Of a stretch of DNA of 64,000 nt, positions 19,846-28,162 are shown piece by piece. The stretch is taken from the NCBI RefSeq assembly GCF_024802625.1, contig NZ_CP103371.1, forward strand, positions 2,728,001 through 2,792,000, read 5' to 3'. This DNA comes from Massilia sp. H6 (lineage in GTDB: Bacteria > Pseudomonadota > Gammaproteobacteria > Burkholderiales > Burkholderiaceae_D). The position numbers and the translations under genes are program-made. The notes under the pieces were generated by a model. That model was not told the origin of the DNA and did not search any database. It saw only the letters and a list, made by a program, of their open reading frames with translations. Position 1 is the first letter of the stretch; each line of letters begins with the position of its first letter.

Positions 19846-19883
19846 CAAAAACGGGGCACAGGTCGTTGAAAACCTCTGCCCCG
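19846..19883 (-). terminator. Terminator or attenuator between rplT and pheS
   Basis: On the minus strand CGGGGCA-G-AGGT pairs with ACCT-G-TGCCCCG around an eight-base loop and is followed by five T. It lies about 50 nt after the rplT stop and 80 nt before pheS. It may end most rplT transcripts or act as an attenuator. A short reading frame overlaps it but is not rich in Phe codons, so a pheM-like leader peptide is not supported. Confidence 0.7.
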
Positions 19884-19932
19884 CTCTTTTCGCATCGCAT
19901 GCAGCGATGCTGGTATTACCGGCGAACTGCTA

Positions 19933-20292
19933 TCAAGCAGCCAGCTTGGCCTGGACAGCGCTGACAATCGCGGCGAATGCCGGCTTGTCATGCACAGCCA
20001 TGTCGGCCAGAACCTTGCGGTCCAGTTCAATTCCGGACTTCTTCAGGCCGTTCATGAACACGCTGTAGGTCATGCCGTGCGAACGCGACGCCGCGTTGAT
20101 ACGGGTGATCCACAGTGCGCGGAAGACGCGCTTCTTGTTGCGGCGATCGCGGTATGCGTATTGGCCAGCGCGCATGACTGCTTGCTTGGCAACACGGTAT
20201 ACCTTGCTGCGGCGACCGCGGTAGCCTTTGGCAAGTTCAAGAACTTTTTTGTGACGGGCACGTGCAGTAACCCCACGTTTTACTCGAGGCAT
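19933..20292 (-). CDS. rplT: 50S ribosomal protein L20
   Basis: 119 residues, the usual length. Sequence is typical throughout: [18 protein letters not shown] at the start, then the Arg/Lys-rich RNA-binding helix [20 protein letters not shown] and [20 protein letters not shown]20 binds 23S rRNA early in assembly and, in several bacteria, represses its own operon. It follows rpmI after 21 nt. Confidence 0.99.
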   Translation of the reverse strand: MPRVKRGVTARARHKKVLELAKGYRGRRSKVYRVAKQAVMRAGQYAYRDRRNKKRVFRALWITRINAASRSHGMTYSVFMNGLKKSGIELDRKVLADMAVHDKPAFAAIVSAVQAKLAA

Positions 20293-20313
20293 ATTAGCTC
20301 CTTGTGTGTGAGA

Positions 20314-20511
20314 TTAAGCAGATGGCATCATGCGGAGAACGCTAGTCACGTCCGACGCATTGATGTTACGGGTACCACGCAGCTGACGCTTGTTCTTGGT
20401 GGTCTTCTTGGTCAGGATGTGACGCTTGAACGCCATACCCGACTTGACGGTACCACCTGGACGCACGCGGAAACGCTTCTTCGCGCTGCTTTTGGTTTTC
20501 ATTTTTGGCAT
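20314..20511 (-). CDS. rpmI: 50S ribosomal protein L35
   Basis: 65 residues from [16 protein letters not shown], the invariant L35 start; an ATG two codons upstream (20517) could be used instead. The rest, including [16 protein letters not shown] and NKRQLRGT, is standard for L35. It sits between infC (288 nt upstream) and rplT (21 nt downstream). The long gap to infC contains a very strong hairpin, reported separately. Confidence 0.97.
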   Translation of the reverse strand: MPKMKTKSSAKKRFRVRPGGTVKSGMAFKRHILTKKTTKNKRQLRGTRNINASDVTSVLRMMPSA

Positions 20512-20734
20512 AGTCATCTGCCCGTACTAGGGACAGCCTCATATGTGACAGGATTGCAGGTGGCAGCGATGCTGCTCTTGGATGCCTACTTTCACTTGTC
20601 TTGCAGCGGAACTCGAGACACCTTAGCACCCGCTACAACCTGTTTCGAAAAACAGGAACCGCAGATCATAACACAGAATGAAGGCGACTGGACAGGGTGT
20701 TGCGCTGCCGCACGCACAGGCACCACGAGCGCAA

Positions 20735-20776
20735 CCAGGCCCGGGGCTGCAGCTATTGCTGCAACCCCGGGCCTGG
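20735..20776 (-). other. Very stable hairpin in the infC-rpmI gap
   Basis: CCAGGCCCGGGG at 20735-20746 pairs perfectly with 20765-20776; after one mismatch, TGCAGC pairs with GCTGCA, leaving a four-base loop. That makes an 18-bp nearly perfect stem. It starts 24 nt after the infC stop on the transcribed strand. No T-run follows, so it is not a classical terminator. It could be a transcript-end stabiliser, a processing site, or part of an L20-responsive leader for rpmI-rplT. The rest of the 288-nt gap shows no gene. Confidence 0.7.
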
Positions 20777-20799
20777 CCTGGCGATCTTGCAAACGAAGA

Positions 20800-21321
20800 T
20801 TACTTCTTTTTCTTCGGTGCGACGATCATGATCATCTGGCGTCCCTCGAGTTTCGGGAACTGCTCGACCTGACCGACTTCGTCGAGGTCGCCGCGCAGGC
20901 GTTCGAGCATGCGCATACCGATATCCTGGTGGGCCATTTCGCGACCGCGGAAACGCAGCGTGATCTTGGTCTTGTCGCCCTCTTCCAGGAACTTGATGAG
21001 GTTGCGCAGCTTGATGCTGTAATCGCCTTCATCGGTGCCCGGACGGAATTTGACTTCCTTGACCTGGATGATCTTCTGCTTCAGCTTCGCTTCGTGCGCC
21101 TTCTTCTGCTCCGAATACTTGAACTTGCCGTAGTCCATCAGGCGGCACACCGGCGGGACCGCCGTTGGCGCGATCTCGACCAGGTCGACGTTCAGTTCTT
21201 CGGCCATGCGGAACGCATCCGCCAGGCTGACGATGCCCAGTGGTTCGTTCTCTACACCATTAAGGCGCATTTCGGGATGGGTGATCTCGCCGTTGATGCG
21301 ATTCTGCTTGTCAGTAGCTAT
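20800..21321 (-). CDS. infC: Translation initiation factor IF-3 (AUA start)
   Basis: 173 residues when started at the ATA codon at 21321-21319, which begins [21 protein letters not shown] and has AAAGGA seven bases before it. The first in-frame ATG (21270) would cut into the conserved N-terminal domain (INGEI). IF3 proofreads start codons and, in E. coli, limits its own synthesis through an AUU start; an AUA start would work in the same way. The N-domain ([20 protein letters not shown]) and C-domain ([21 protein letters not shown], in parts) are intact, and the protein ends in four Lys. It is 36 nt after thrS. Confidence 0.95.
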   Translation of the reverse strand: MATDKQNRINGEITHPEMRLNGVENEPLGIVSLADAFRMAEELNVDLVEIAPTAVPPVCRLMDYGKFKYSEQKKAHEAKLKQKIIQVKEVKFRPGTDEGDYSIKLRNLIKFLEEGDKTKITLRFRGREMAHQDIGMRMLERLRGDLDEVGQVEQFPKLEGRQMIMIVAPKKKK

Positions 21322-21357
21322 GTTGTTTCCTTTGAAAGTATTTGAGTAGGCCGGGGA

Positions 21358-23268
21358 TTATTTCGTCTTCGCGGCGACTTCCGCCACCAGACGCTCCACG
21401 AGCGCGTCGACAGGCATGACACCCAGATCGACATTGCCGCGGGCACGCACGGCCACAGTATTGGCTTCCCGTTCCTTGTCGCCAATAACTAGAATATACG
21501 GCAACTTTTGGACGGAATGCTCACGTATTTTATAAGTAATTTTCTCGTTCCGCAAATCAGCGTGAACGCGCAGGCCCGCTTGCTTAAGCTTGGCGGCCAC
21601 TTCTTTCACGTAATCGGCCTGTGCATCCGAGATATTGAGCACCGCCACTTGCGTCGGCGCCAGCCACAGCGGCAGTGCGCCGGCATAGTTTTCGATCAGG
21701 ATGCCGATGAAGCGCTCCATCGATCCGACGATCGCACGGTGCAGCATGACCGGCACCTTGCGGGTGTTGTCTTCTGCTACATATTCTGCGCCCAGGCGGC
21801 CAGGCATCGAGAAGTCGACCTGCATGGTGCCAACCTGCCAGGGGCGGCCCAGGCTATCCTTCAGGTGGTATTCGATCTTCGGACCGTAAAAAGCGCCCTC
21901 GCCTGGCAACTCGGTCCACTCCACGCCGCAGGCGCGCAGTGCGCTGCGCAGCGCCTCTTCGGCCTCGTCCCACACCTCGTCGGTGCCGATGCGGCTTTCC
22001 GGACGCAGCGCCAGCTTGACGTCGATATTCGTGAAACCGAAGTCGTCATACACTTCCATCGCCTGCGCATGGAAGGCGGTTACTTCGGCCTCGATCTGTT
22101 CTTCGGTACAGAACACGTGGCCATCGTCCTGGGTGAAGCCGCGCACGCGCATGATGCCGTGCAAGGCGCCCGAAGACTCGTTGCGGTGGCACTGGCCGAA
22201 CTCGCCGTAACGCAGCGGCAGGTCGCGGTAGCTCTTCATGCCCGAGTTATAGATCTGCACGTGGCCAGGGCAATTCATCGGCTTGAGTGCATACGAGCGG
22301 TTTTCCGACTCGGTGGTGAACATGTTCTCGCGATAGTTATCCCAGTGACCGGTCTTCTGCCACAGGGTGACGTCGAGGATCTGTGGCGCCTTGACCTCGT
22401 CATAGCCATTCACCTGGTATTTGTGGCGCATGTATTGCTCTACCTGCTGCCAGACGGTCCAGCCCTTCGGGTGCCAGAAGATCAGGCCCGGTGCTTCTTC
22501 CTGGAAGTGAAACAGGTCCAGCGCCTTGCCGAGCTTGCGGTGATCGCGCTTTTCGGCTTCTTCCAGCATGTGCAGGTAATGTTCCTGGTCTTCTTTCTTG
22601 GCCCAGGCGGTGCCATATACGCGCTGCAGCATCTCGTTCTTGGAGTCGCCGCGCCAGTAGGCGCCGGCCAGCTTCATCAGCTTGAACACCTTGAGCTTGC
22701 CCGAGGACGGCACGTGCGGTCCGCGGCACAGGTCGGTAAAGCTGCCTTCCGAATACAGCGAGACGTCCTCGCCGGCCGGGATCGAGGCGATGATCTCGGC
22801 CTTGTACTCTTCGCCGATCGACTTGAAGTAGGCGACGGCTTCGTCGCGCGGTAGCACCTTGCGGGTGACCGGCTCATCCTTCTTGGCCAGTTCGACCATC
22901 TTCTTCTCGATCTTGACCAGGTCGTCCGGGGTGAACGGGCGCTTGTACGAAAAATCGTAGTAGAAGCCGTTCTCGATCACCGGGCCGATGGTGACCTGGG
23001 CGTCCGGAAACAGCTCCTTGACCGCGTGCGCCAGCAGGTGGGCGGTCGAGTGGCGGATCACGTCCAGGCCTTCCGGATCGCGCTCGGTCACGATCGCCAG
23101 CTCGGCGTCTTGCTCGATCAGGAAAGAGGTGTCGACCACCTTGCCATTGACCTTGCCGGCGAGCGCTGCCTTGCCGAGGCTGGTAGCGATGCTGGATGCC
23201 ACCTGGGCTACCGTGACGGGGCCGTCGAACTGACGGCTGGAGCCATCGGGAAGTCGAACGTTGAGCAT
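21358..23268 (-). CDS. thrS: Threonyl-tRNA synthetase
   Basis: 636 residues from ATG at 23268, with TTGGAGAAC before it; a TTG four codons upstream lies within that ribosome site. Order: TGS domain (about 1-60), editing domain with [11 protein letters not shown] and the second-site [15 protein letters not shown] (metal ligands Cys and His), class II core with the zinc ligands in [10 protein letters not shown], motif 2 [20 protein letters not shown] in parts, motif 3 [15 protein letters not shown], and the anticodon-binding domain. It charges tRNA-Thr and removes Ser. First protein gene of the translation block, about 218 nt after tRNA-Val. Confidence 0.98.
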   Translation of the reverse strand: MLNVRLPDGSSRQFDGPVTVAQVASSIATSLGKAALAGKVNGKVVDTSFLIEQDAELAIVTERDPEGLDVIRHSTAHLLAHAVKELFPDAQVTIGPVIENGFYYDFSYKRPFTPDDLVKIEKKMVELAKKDEPVTRKVLPRDEAVAYFKSIGEEYKAEIIASIPAGEDVSLYSEGSFTDLCRGPHVPSSGKLKVFKLMKLAGAYWRGDSKNEMLQRVYGTAWAKKEDQEHYLHMLEEAEKRDHRKLGKALDLFHFQEEAPGLIFWHPKGWTVWQQVEQYMRHKYQVNGYDEVKAPQILDVTLWQKTGHWDNYRENMFTTESENRSYALKPMNCPGHVQIYNSGMKSYRDLPLRYGEFGQCHRNESSGALHGIMRVRGFTQDDGHVFCTEEQIEAEVTAFHAQAMEVYDDFGFTNIDVKLALRPESRIGTDEVWDEAEEALRSALRACGVEWTELPGEGAFYGPKIEYHLKDSLGRPWQVGTMQVDFSMPGRLGAEYVAEDNTRKVPVMLHRAIVGSMERFIGILIENYAGALPLWLAPTQVAVLNISDAQADYVKEVAAKLKQAGLRVHADLRNEKITYKIREHSVQKLPYILVIGDKEREANTVAVRARGNVDLGVMPVDALVERLVAEVAAKTK

Positions 23269-23335
23269 GCTGTTCTCCAATTGGCGCGCCGCGCCGCTAA
23301 TGTAAAAGATAGTGAAAGCTGAAATTCGATGGACG

Positions 23336-23361
23336 AAAAAAAACGCGCACCAGGCGCGTTT
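23336..23361 (-). terminator. Terminator after tRNA-Val
   Basis: On the minus strand ACGCGC pairs with GCGCGT (stem extended by A-T pairs, five-base loop), followed by eight T. It lies about 125 nt downstream of the tRNA 3' end and 68 nt before thrS, so it probably separates the tRNA transcript from thrS. The leader of thrS begins after it. Confidence 0.8.
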
Positions 23362-23485
23362 GTTTCAGTGTGTTGAGCAAAAGAACACCATACCGCGTCT
23401 AGCGATTCCCCCACAACCAGGTTGTAGTTCGCGGTGTCATAACCGTGCGTGCCTTTCTCGCTCTTACAGTTCTTGCTTGATATTC

Positions 23486-23562
23486 TGGTGGGCGGTGCAG
23501 AATTCGAATCTGCGACCCCTTGGATGTCGACCAAGTATTCTAACCAGCTGAACTAACCGCCC
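23486..23562 (-). tRNA. tRNA-Val (anticodon GAC), CCA encoded
   Basis: 77 nt. The acceptor stem GGGCGGT pairs with ACCGCCC, followed by discriminator A and an encoded CCA. The D-stem is GTTC/GAAT, the anticodon stem CTTGG/CCAAG with loop TCGACAT, and the T-arm is GCAGA-TTCGAAT-TCTGC. The anticodon reads GAC (Val), with A at 37. Position 33 is C in place of the almost universal U. Reading the anticodon as GTC (Asp) would break the 5-bp stem and the 7-base loop. The tRNA-Val to thrS order is known in Burkholderiales, which supports Val. Confidence 0.93.
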
Positions 23563-23694
23563 AATCCCTGCATTATAAGGAGCGCCGGCGCGATCCGCAA
23601 GGCTTGTCACGGAAAAAGTTTCCTGGAGAGCCTGCCTGCCCCGCCAGCGCCCTTTGCCTTACACTGTCGAGCAAGACAACACGCCACAGCCACG

Positions 23695-24624
23695 ATGTCC
23701 GCCCAGCCCACCGAACGCACGTCCGCCCACTTGCATGCCCACCTCGACGGCGATGCGCGTCACGGCCATACCGTCGAGGGGCGCAGCCCACGTGCCCTGG
23801 CGATCGCGCTCGGGCTGACGCTGCTGTTCGCCGTGGTCGAAGTCGTGACCGGCTTCATTTCCAATTCGCTGGCCCTGATTGCCGACGCCGGCCACATGGT
23901 GACCGATGCGGCGGCGCTGGGCCTGGCGCTGCTGGCCCAGATGATCGCCCGCCGCCCCCCTTCTGCGCGCCATTCGTTCGGCTTCGTGCGCGCCGAAGCG
24001 CTGGCGGCGTTCGTGAACTGCCTGGCCTTGCTGGCGCTGGTTGCCTGGATCGGGTGGCAGGCGATCGCGCGCCTGCTGCATCCGGAACCCGTGCAAGGTG
24101 GCGTGGTGCTGGTGGTCGCCAGTATCGGCGCCTGCATTAACCTGGTGGTGGCCTGGGTGCTCTCGCGCGACAACCAGAGCATCAATACCCGCGCCGCGCT
24201 GGTCAATGTCATGGGCGACCTGCTCGGCTCGCTGGCGGCGATCGCCTCCGGCGCCGTCATCTATTTCACTGGCTGGCTGCGGGTCGACCCACTGCTGTCG
24301 CTGTTCGTGGCGCTGCTGATCCTGCGCTCGACCAGCAGCATCCTGCGCGAGTCCTACCACTTTCTGATGGAGGCAGTGCCAGGCCAGATCGACTATCTCG
24401 AGGTCGGCGCCAACCTGAAGGCAGTCAGCGGCGTACTCGACGTTCACGACCTTCATGTCTGGGACATGTCGCCCGGCCACCCTGCATTGATCGGCCACCT
24501 CGAAATAGCCAGCCTCGAGCAGTGGCCAGGCATACTCGAGGCAGTGCGCGTCATGCTGCGCGAAAAACACGGCATCGACCATGTAACGCTGCAGCCGGAA
24601 GCAGCCGGCGGTAAATCGCTGTAG
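23695..24624 (+). CDS. Cation diffusion facilitator (CzcD/ZitB-like)
   Basis: 309 residues. A His-rich N-terminus (HLHAHLDGDARHGH) is followed by six predicted membrane segments at about 35-210 and a cytoplasmic C-terminal domain with the dimer motif (GVLDVHDLHVWDMSPG). Proton-coupled efflux of Zn, Cd or Co from cytoplasm to periplasm. The TM2 half-site is present (H67-x3-D71 in DAGHMVTDA). In TM5 the usual HxxxD reads N171-V-M-G-D175, so the His is replaced by Asn. The start fits the family length. It is monocistronic by layout. Substrate may therefore not be Zn; see findings. Confidence 0.92.
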   Translation: MSAQPTERTSAHLHAHLDGDARHGHTVEGRSPRALAIALGLTLLFAVVEVVTGFISNSLALIADAGHMVTDAAALGLALLAQMIARRPPSARHSFGFVRAEALAAFVNCLALLALVAWIGWQAIARLLHPEPVQGGVVLVVASIGACINLVVAWVLSRDNQSINTRAALVNVMGDLLGSLAAIASGAVIYFTGWLRVDPLLSLFVALLILRSTSSILRESYHFLMEAVPGQIDYLEVGANLKAVSGVLDVHDLHVWDMSPGHPALIGHLEIASLEQWPGILEAVRVMLREKHGIDHVTLQPEAAGGKSL

Positions 24625-24702
24625 GCGCTGTAAGCCAGCTCTTACTTCGCGCTAGCCCGCACGCCGATACCCGCCAGGCCCGATGCTCAGCATAATCGCC
24701 CC

Positions 24703-25647
24703 ATGGACTGTGATCGCACCGTATTCGATACCCTTATCATTGGCGGCGGGCCGGCCGGCTTGACCGCTGCCCTTTACCTGCGCCGTTTCACGCGGCAAGT
24801 TGCCCTGGTCGACAAGGGCAACAGCCGGCTGTCGTGGATTCCCGTTTCGCACAATTACCCGGGCTTTCCAGATGGTATTAACGGCAAGGTCCTGCTCGAG
24901 AAACTGCGCCAGCAACTAGGCAACTATGGCGGTAGCGTGATGCCTGGTGAAATTATCAGCCTGCGCCTGGAAGACGGCCAGTTCGTGGCCGAATATGCCC
25001 CGGCCGATGGCGGCGGCAATTGCGAGCTGCGCGCATTGACGGTCCTGCTGGCCAGCGGCGTAGCCGACGCCGGCATGCCGGTCGAGCGCTGGGACGAAGC
25101 AGTACTGTCTGGCGCGGTTCGCCTGTGCCCGGTATGCGACGGCTGGGACGTGATCGACAAGCGCATCGGCGTGGTCACCTCCGAGACCAATCCGGTGGGC
25201 CATGCCCTGTTCATGCGAACCTTCAGCGCCGACGTGCTGCTGTTCGAACGCTGCGACGAATCGACTCTCACCACCGAGGAAAAGCAGCAGTTGGCCGCCG
25301 CCGGGGTCAGGCACGTGCTGTCGCCGCTGGCCGGCGTGACCATGAGCCAGGACATGACCCCCATCCTGCATACGAAAGACGGTGAAGACTACCACTGCGA
25401 CGTGTTCTACCCGATGCTGGGAGAAACCGCCCGCTCCGACCTGGCCAGCGCACTTGGCGCCGAGACCGTGGAATGCCGCAAGCTGCTGGTGGACGAACAT
25501 TGCCGCACCTCGGTGCCGGGATTGTTCGCGATCGGCGACGTCACGCGCGGCCTGAACCAGATCGCGGTGGCTACCGGGCAGGCGGCGCTGGCGGCGACTG
25601 CCATCCACAATGCGTTGCCGTGGGCGCTGCGCTGCGCGAACTCCTGA
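24703..25647 (+). CDS. Thioredoxin-reductase-like FAD oxidoreductase
   Basis: 314 residues. The N-terminal FAD-binding motif is IIGGGPAGLTAALYL, and the C-terminal FAD motif is LFAIGDVTRGLNQIAVATG, as in thioredoxin reductases. A redox CxxC is at C142-P-V-C145 followed by DG, where TrxR has CATCDG. The central domain, where the NADPH motif GGGxSA and HRRxxxR should be, reads VVTSETNPVGHALFMRT and LLFERCDES: no Gly-rich loop and no basic motif. So NADPH use is doubtful. Some TrxR relatives with such loss take electrons from ferredoxin or another flavin. The electron donor and acceptor are unknown. No gene neighbour on this strand helps. Confidence 0.85.
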   Translation: MDCDRTVFDTLIIGGGPAGLTAALYLRRFTRQVALVDKGNSRLSWIPVSHNYPGFPDGINGKVLLEKLRQQLGNYGGSVMPGEIISLRLEDGQFVAEYAPADGGGNCELRALTVLLASGVADAGMPVERWDEAVLSGAVRLCPVCDGWDVIDKRIGVVTSETNPVGHALFMRTFSADVLLFERCDESTLTTEEKQQLAAAGVRHVLSPLAGVTMSQDMTPILHTKDGEDYHCDVFYPMLGETARSDLASALGAETVECRKLLVDEHCRTSVPGLFAIGDVTRGLNQIAVATGQAALAATAIHNALPWALRCANS

Positions 25648-25658
25648 GACCAACGTTT

Positions 25659-25690
25659 TAGCTGCGAACCTAGCTGCGAACCTAGCTGCG
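25659..25690. repeat. Short 12-bp tandem repeat
   Basis: TAGCTGCGAACC occurs at 25659-25670 and 25671-25682, with a third partial copy TAGCTGCG at 25683-25690. It lies in the 45-nt gap between two convergent genes. Probably replication slippage; no function is apparent. Confidence 0.85.
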
Positions 25691-25692
25691 CC

Positions 25693-26322
25693 TCAGGAAC
25701 CCGACGCCAGCGCGATGCGGCGCCGGATGCGCTGCACTTCCTGTGCATCGCCCGCCGCTTCGGCCCGCTGCTCCTGCACGCCCAGCCAGGCCAGCAGCGG
25801 ACGGCGCCAGCCCTGTTGCGAGGCGGTGTCGATGGCCTGCACGATAGCTTGCGGCGTGATGCGGCCGGCCTTGAACGACGCCCCGGCCGCCACCAGCCGC
25901 GCCAGGGGGTCGGTCAGGGGCGCGAGCTGGCCGCTCGCCGGCACGGCGCGGTGCTGCTCTGGCAGCAGCGCCGCATCCAGCCCCTGCCAGCGGCCGTACA
26001 GATAGTCGGCATAGGCGCGCTGGGTCGGTGTTGCCTCGGGCGCTAGCGCGACGTAACCCGGGCAATCATCGAAATCGAGGCTGGCCACCTGCGCGGCGCA
26101 GCGCACCAGCTCCACTTGCGCCACATAGTCGGCGCGGCCGGTGCTGGCGGTGGCGCGGCGCGCGTCGCGAAACTGCGCTTGCGCAGCGCTGCTACTGCCC
26201 TTCAGGTAATCGTTAACCGAAGCGTCGAGCGCCCCCTTGGCATTGCTTTGCCAATCAGGGGGCAAGGGCTTGCCGGCGCAGGCGGACAGGGCCACCACGG
26301 CGAGAAAAGGGTAGATTCTCAT
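25693..26322 (-). CDS. Predicted lipoprotein in the MCE operon
   Basis: 209 residues from ATG at 26322, overlapping the mlaD stop. The signal peptide MRIYPFLAVVALSACAGK carries a lipobox LSAC, so lipidation at Cys15 is likely; the next residues (AGK) do not give a +2 Asp, which suggests outer membrane sorting. The mature part is Ala-rich and helical with several Cys (VRCAAQ, DDCPGYV) and PEATPTQRAYADYLYGRW. It does not look like PqiC or MlaA by eye. Being third after permease and MCE, it is probably a partner of that transporter at the outer membrane; this is inference. I do not recognise a named family. Confidence 0.8.
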   Translation of the reverse strand: MRIYPFLAVVALSACAGKPLPPDWQSNAKGALDASVNDYLKGSSSAAQAQFRDARRATASTGRADYVAQVELVRCAAQVASLDFDDCPGYVALAPEATPTQRAYADYLYGRWQGLDAALLPEQHRAVPASGQLAPLTDPLARLVAAGASFKAGRITPQAIVQAIDTASQQGWRRPLLAWLGVQEQRAEAAGDAQEVQRIRRRIALASGS

Positions 26323-27251
26323 GGCAACTTGATCTCCTGGTTGCTGCGGGCGAAAGGCCACTTGCGGTTGATTTCGTCGACCAGGCGGTTGACCTTGCGC
26401 AGGCTGGCGTCGACTTCGCCGCGCAGCGCGCCCAGGTCTTGCGTGGCCACGCGGGCGTTGGCACCGACGGCCTGCGCCTCGATCAGTACCGCGTCGACTT
26501 TTTTCAGCGTGGTGCTGGCGTCTTGCAGGACCACGTGCAACTGCCGGATCGAGGCCTGGGCATCGTCCATGACGCCGTCCTTGCCGTAGACCCGGCGATC
26601 GGTCTTGTCGAGCAGCCGGTTGACGCGGTCGAGTGCCTCGCGCAGCCTGCTGGCCTCGGCGTCGCCACCGAGCACCCCGCCCAGTATTCCGCCCGGACCG
26701 GACATGCGGCCGGTGACGCTGTTGACATTGGCCAGGGTCGCGTTGATGTCCGAATCGGTGGACGTCATCGTCTCGAGGTTTTCCAGCAGCGCGCGGACGG
26801 TGGCGACGATGCGGGGAATTTCGGCGGTGGCGTCGCCGCGCAGCACCGTGCGCGTGGCCCCAGGCGGCAGCGGCGGGTCGTTCAGCACGCCGGTATGCGC
26901 GCGCAGGCGGGTCTCGCCGACGATACTGCTCTCGAGCGTGAACACGCTGGACGTGCGCAGCCACTTGGCGTCCTTGCGGGTGACGTCGACCAGGATGCGC
27001 ACCTTGCCGTCCGGTGCAAGTTCGACCTGGTCTACCCGGCCGATCGGAAAGCCGGCGAAGGTCATGTCCATGCCGGGCATGACGCCGGACGAATCGTCGG
27101 TTTCTAGCACCAGCCGCTGGGTCGGTTCGAACACGCCGCGTGCGTGCATTACATAGCCGAGGAAAGAGGCAATCAGGATGCCGACCGCCACCAGCAGGAT
27201 CATGGCCTTGAGTTCGACGTGTTTCGGTTCGTCCGGCAGGGGTTCGGTCAT
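26319..27251 (-). CDS. mlaD: MCE (MlaD-like) substrate-binding protein
   Basis: 310 residues. A short cytoplasmic N-terminus, one TM helix at about 15-37 (AMILLVAVGILIASFLGYVM), then one MCE domain (about 45-125, with GVMPGMDMTFAGFPIGRV) and a long helical, partly coiled-coil tail with repeated small helices (LREALDRVNRLLDKTDRRV, VDAVLIEAQAVG, LRKVNRLVDEINRKW). E. coli MlaD is 183 residues, so the tail is an extension. MCE proteins form hexamers that pass lipid between membranes. It lies 15 nt after the permease and overlaps the lipoprotein gene. Confidence 0.85.
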   Translation of the reverse strand: MTEPLPDEPKHVELKAMILLVAVGILIASFLGYVMHARGVFEPTQRLVLETDDSSGVMPGMDMTFAGFPIGRVDQVELAPDGKVRILVDVTRKDAKWLRTSSVFTLESSIVGETRLRAHTGVLNDPPLPPGATRTVLRGDATAEIPRIVATVRALLENLETMTSTDSDINATLANVNSVTGRMSGPGGILGGVLGGDAEASRLREALDRVNRLLDKTDRRVYGKDGVMDDAQASIRQLHVVLQDASTTLKKVDAVLIEAQAVGANARVATQDLGALRGEVDASLRKVNRLVDEINRKWPFARSNQEIKLP

Positions 27252-27266
27252 CTGGGCTTCTCTTGA

Positions 27267-28073
27267 TTACATGTATTTCAGGGCGAGCGAAGCCGCTTCG
27301 ATCAGCAGCAGCATGAACAGCAGGCGCAAAGCGCCGGGCTGCACGGTGAACGCCACCTTGCGCGGATAGCGCTGCAATTCGAGGATGGCGGCGGTCGGAA
27401 TCAGGGCCACGGCCAGCCCGAACAGCACGGTCTTGAGCACGAACCCGATTGCCACTGTCGGCGCGAACACGCGCCCGACGGTGCGGGTATAGTCATCCAC
27501 GCCCCAGGGCGACAGGCCGTAGGCGTTCAGGTAGGCCAGCACCAGCACGAGGGTAGAGGTGACCATGGCCAGGCTCAGCACCGCCACCGCATTGGCCAGC
27601 AGCTGCGGCACCATGTCGCGCCGCATGCGCCGTAGCGTTTCGTCGCTGGCCGCCTGTGGCGACATGCCCGAGCGCGCCAGGCCCAGCGCCGACACGTCGA
27701 AGGCCATGCTGGCGCGCAGCGCCACGAACAGCGCGGCGGCCAGCGGAATGAGCTCCAGTACCAGCACCCGCACCACCATCTCCAGCGCGAAATGCGACAG
27801 GCCATAGCTCTTGGCGGTGACCAGCACGATGCGGATGATGACCAGGCTGATGAGGGCCGACGCCAGGGTGAACCAGGGCAGCACCTGCCAGGTACTGGCA
27901 TGGATATGGCGCGCGGCGGCCAGCCGGTTCTCGCGGTTGTAGGTGGACGGCGACAGCGCCATCACGATCGCCACCGCGCTCAGATGCACCATGTACCACC
28001 AGCTGCGCAGGTAGCGTGCCAGGGCCAGGCCCCACAAGCTTGGCCGGGCGGTGAGATTGAGGGTTCGGCGCAT
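27267..28073 (-). CDS. mlaE: MlaE-like ABC transporter permease
   Basis: 268 residues from ATG at 28073 (MRRTLNLTARPSLWG); the upstream frame is not coding. It has about five to six hydrophobic segments, including IVMALSPST preceding a basic stretch, FALEMVVRVLVLELIPLAAALFVALRAS and the last segment FTVQPGALRLLFMLLLIEAASLALKYM, in parts. The LELIPLAAALFVALR segment matches the MlaE coupling-helix region. Expected to form the inner membrane core of a lipid transporter with an ATPase; no ATPase or MlaB gene is next to it here, since the upstream gene is relA, 89 nt away. Confidence 0.85.
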   Translation of the reverse strand: MRRTLNLTARPSLWGLALARYLRSWWYMVHLSAVAIVMALSPSTYNRENRLAAARHIHASTWQVLPWFTLASALISLVIIRIVLVTAKSYGLSHFALEMVVRVLVLELIPLAAALFVALRASMAFDVSALGLARSGMSPQAASDETLRRMRRDMVPQLLANAVAVLSLAMVTSTLVLVLAYLNAYGLSPWGVDDYTRTVGRVFAPTVAIGFVLKTVLFGLAVALIPTAAILELQRYPRKVAFTVQPGALRLLFMLLLIEAASLALKYM

Positions 28074-28162
28074 GGTGTCGATATGATACAGATATGGATG
28101 GGTGGTGCGAAAATTTGTATCGGATTGCTGCTTTGCGAGGCAACCGCCAGGCAGGCAGGCCA

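Noticed and set aside
23486..23562. Reading the tRNA as tRNA-Asp (anticodon GTC)
   Set aside because: It requires breaking the CTTGG/CCAAG stem and changing the loop length; GAC (Val) keeps the standard structure.
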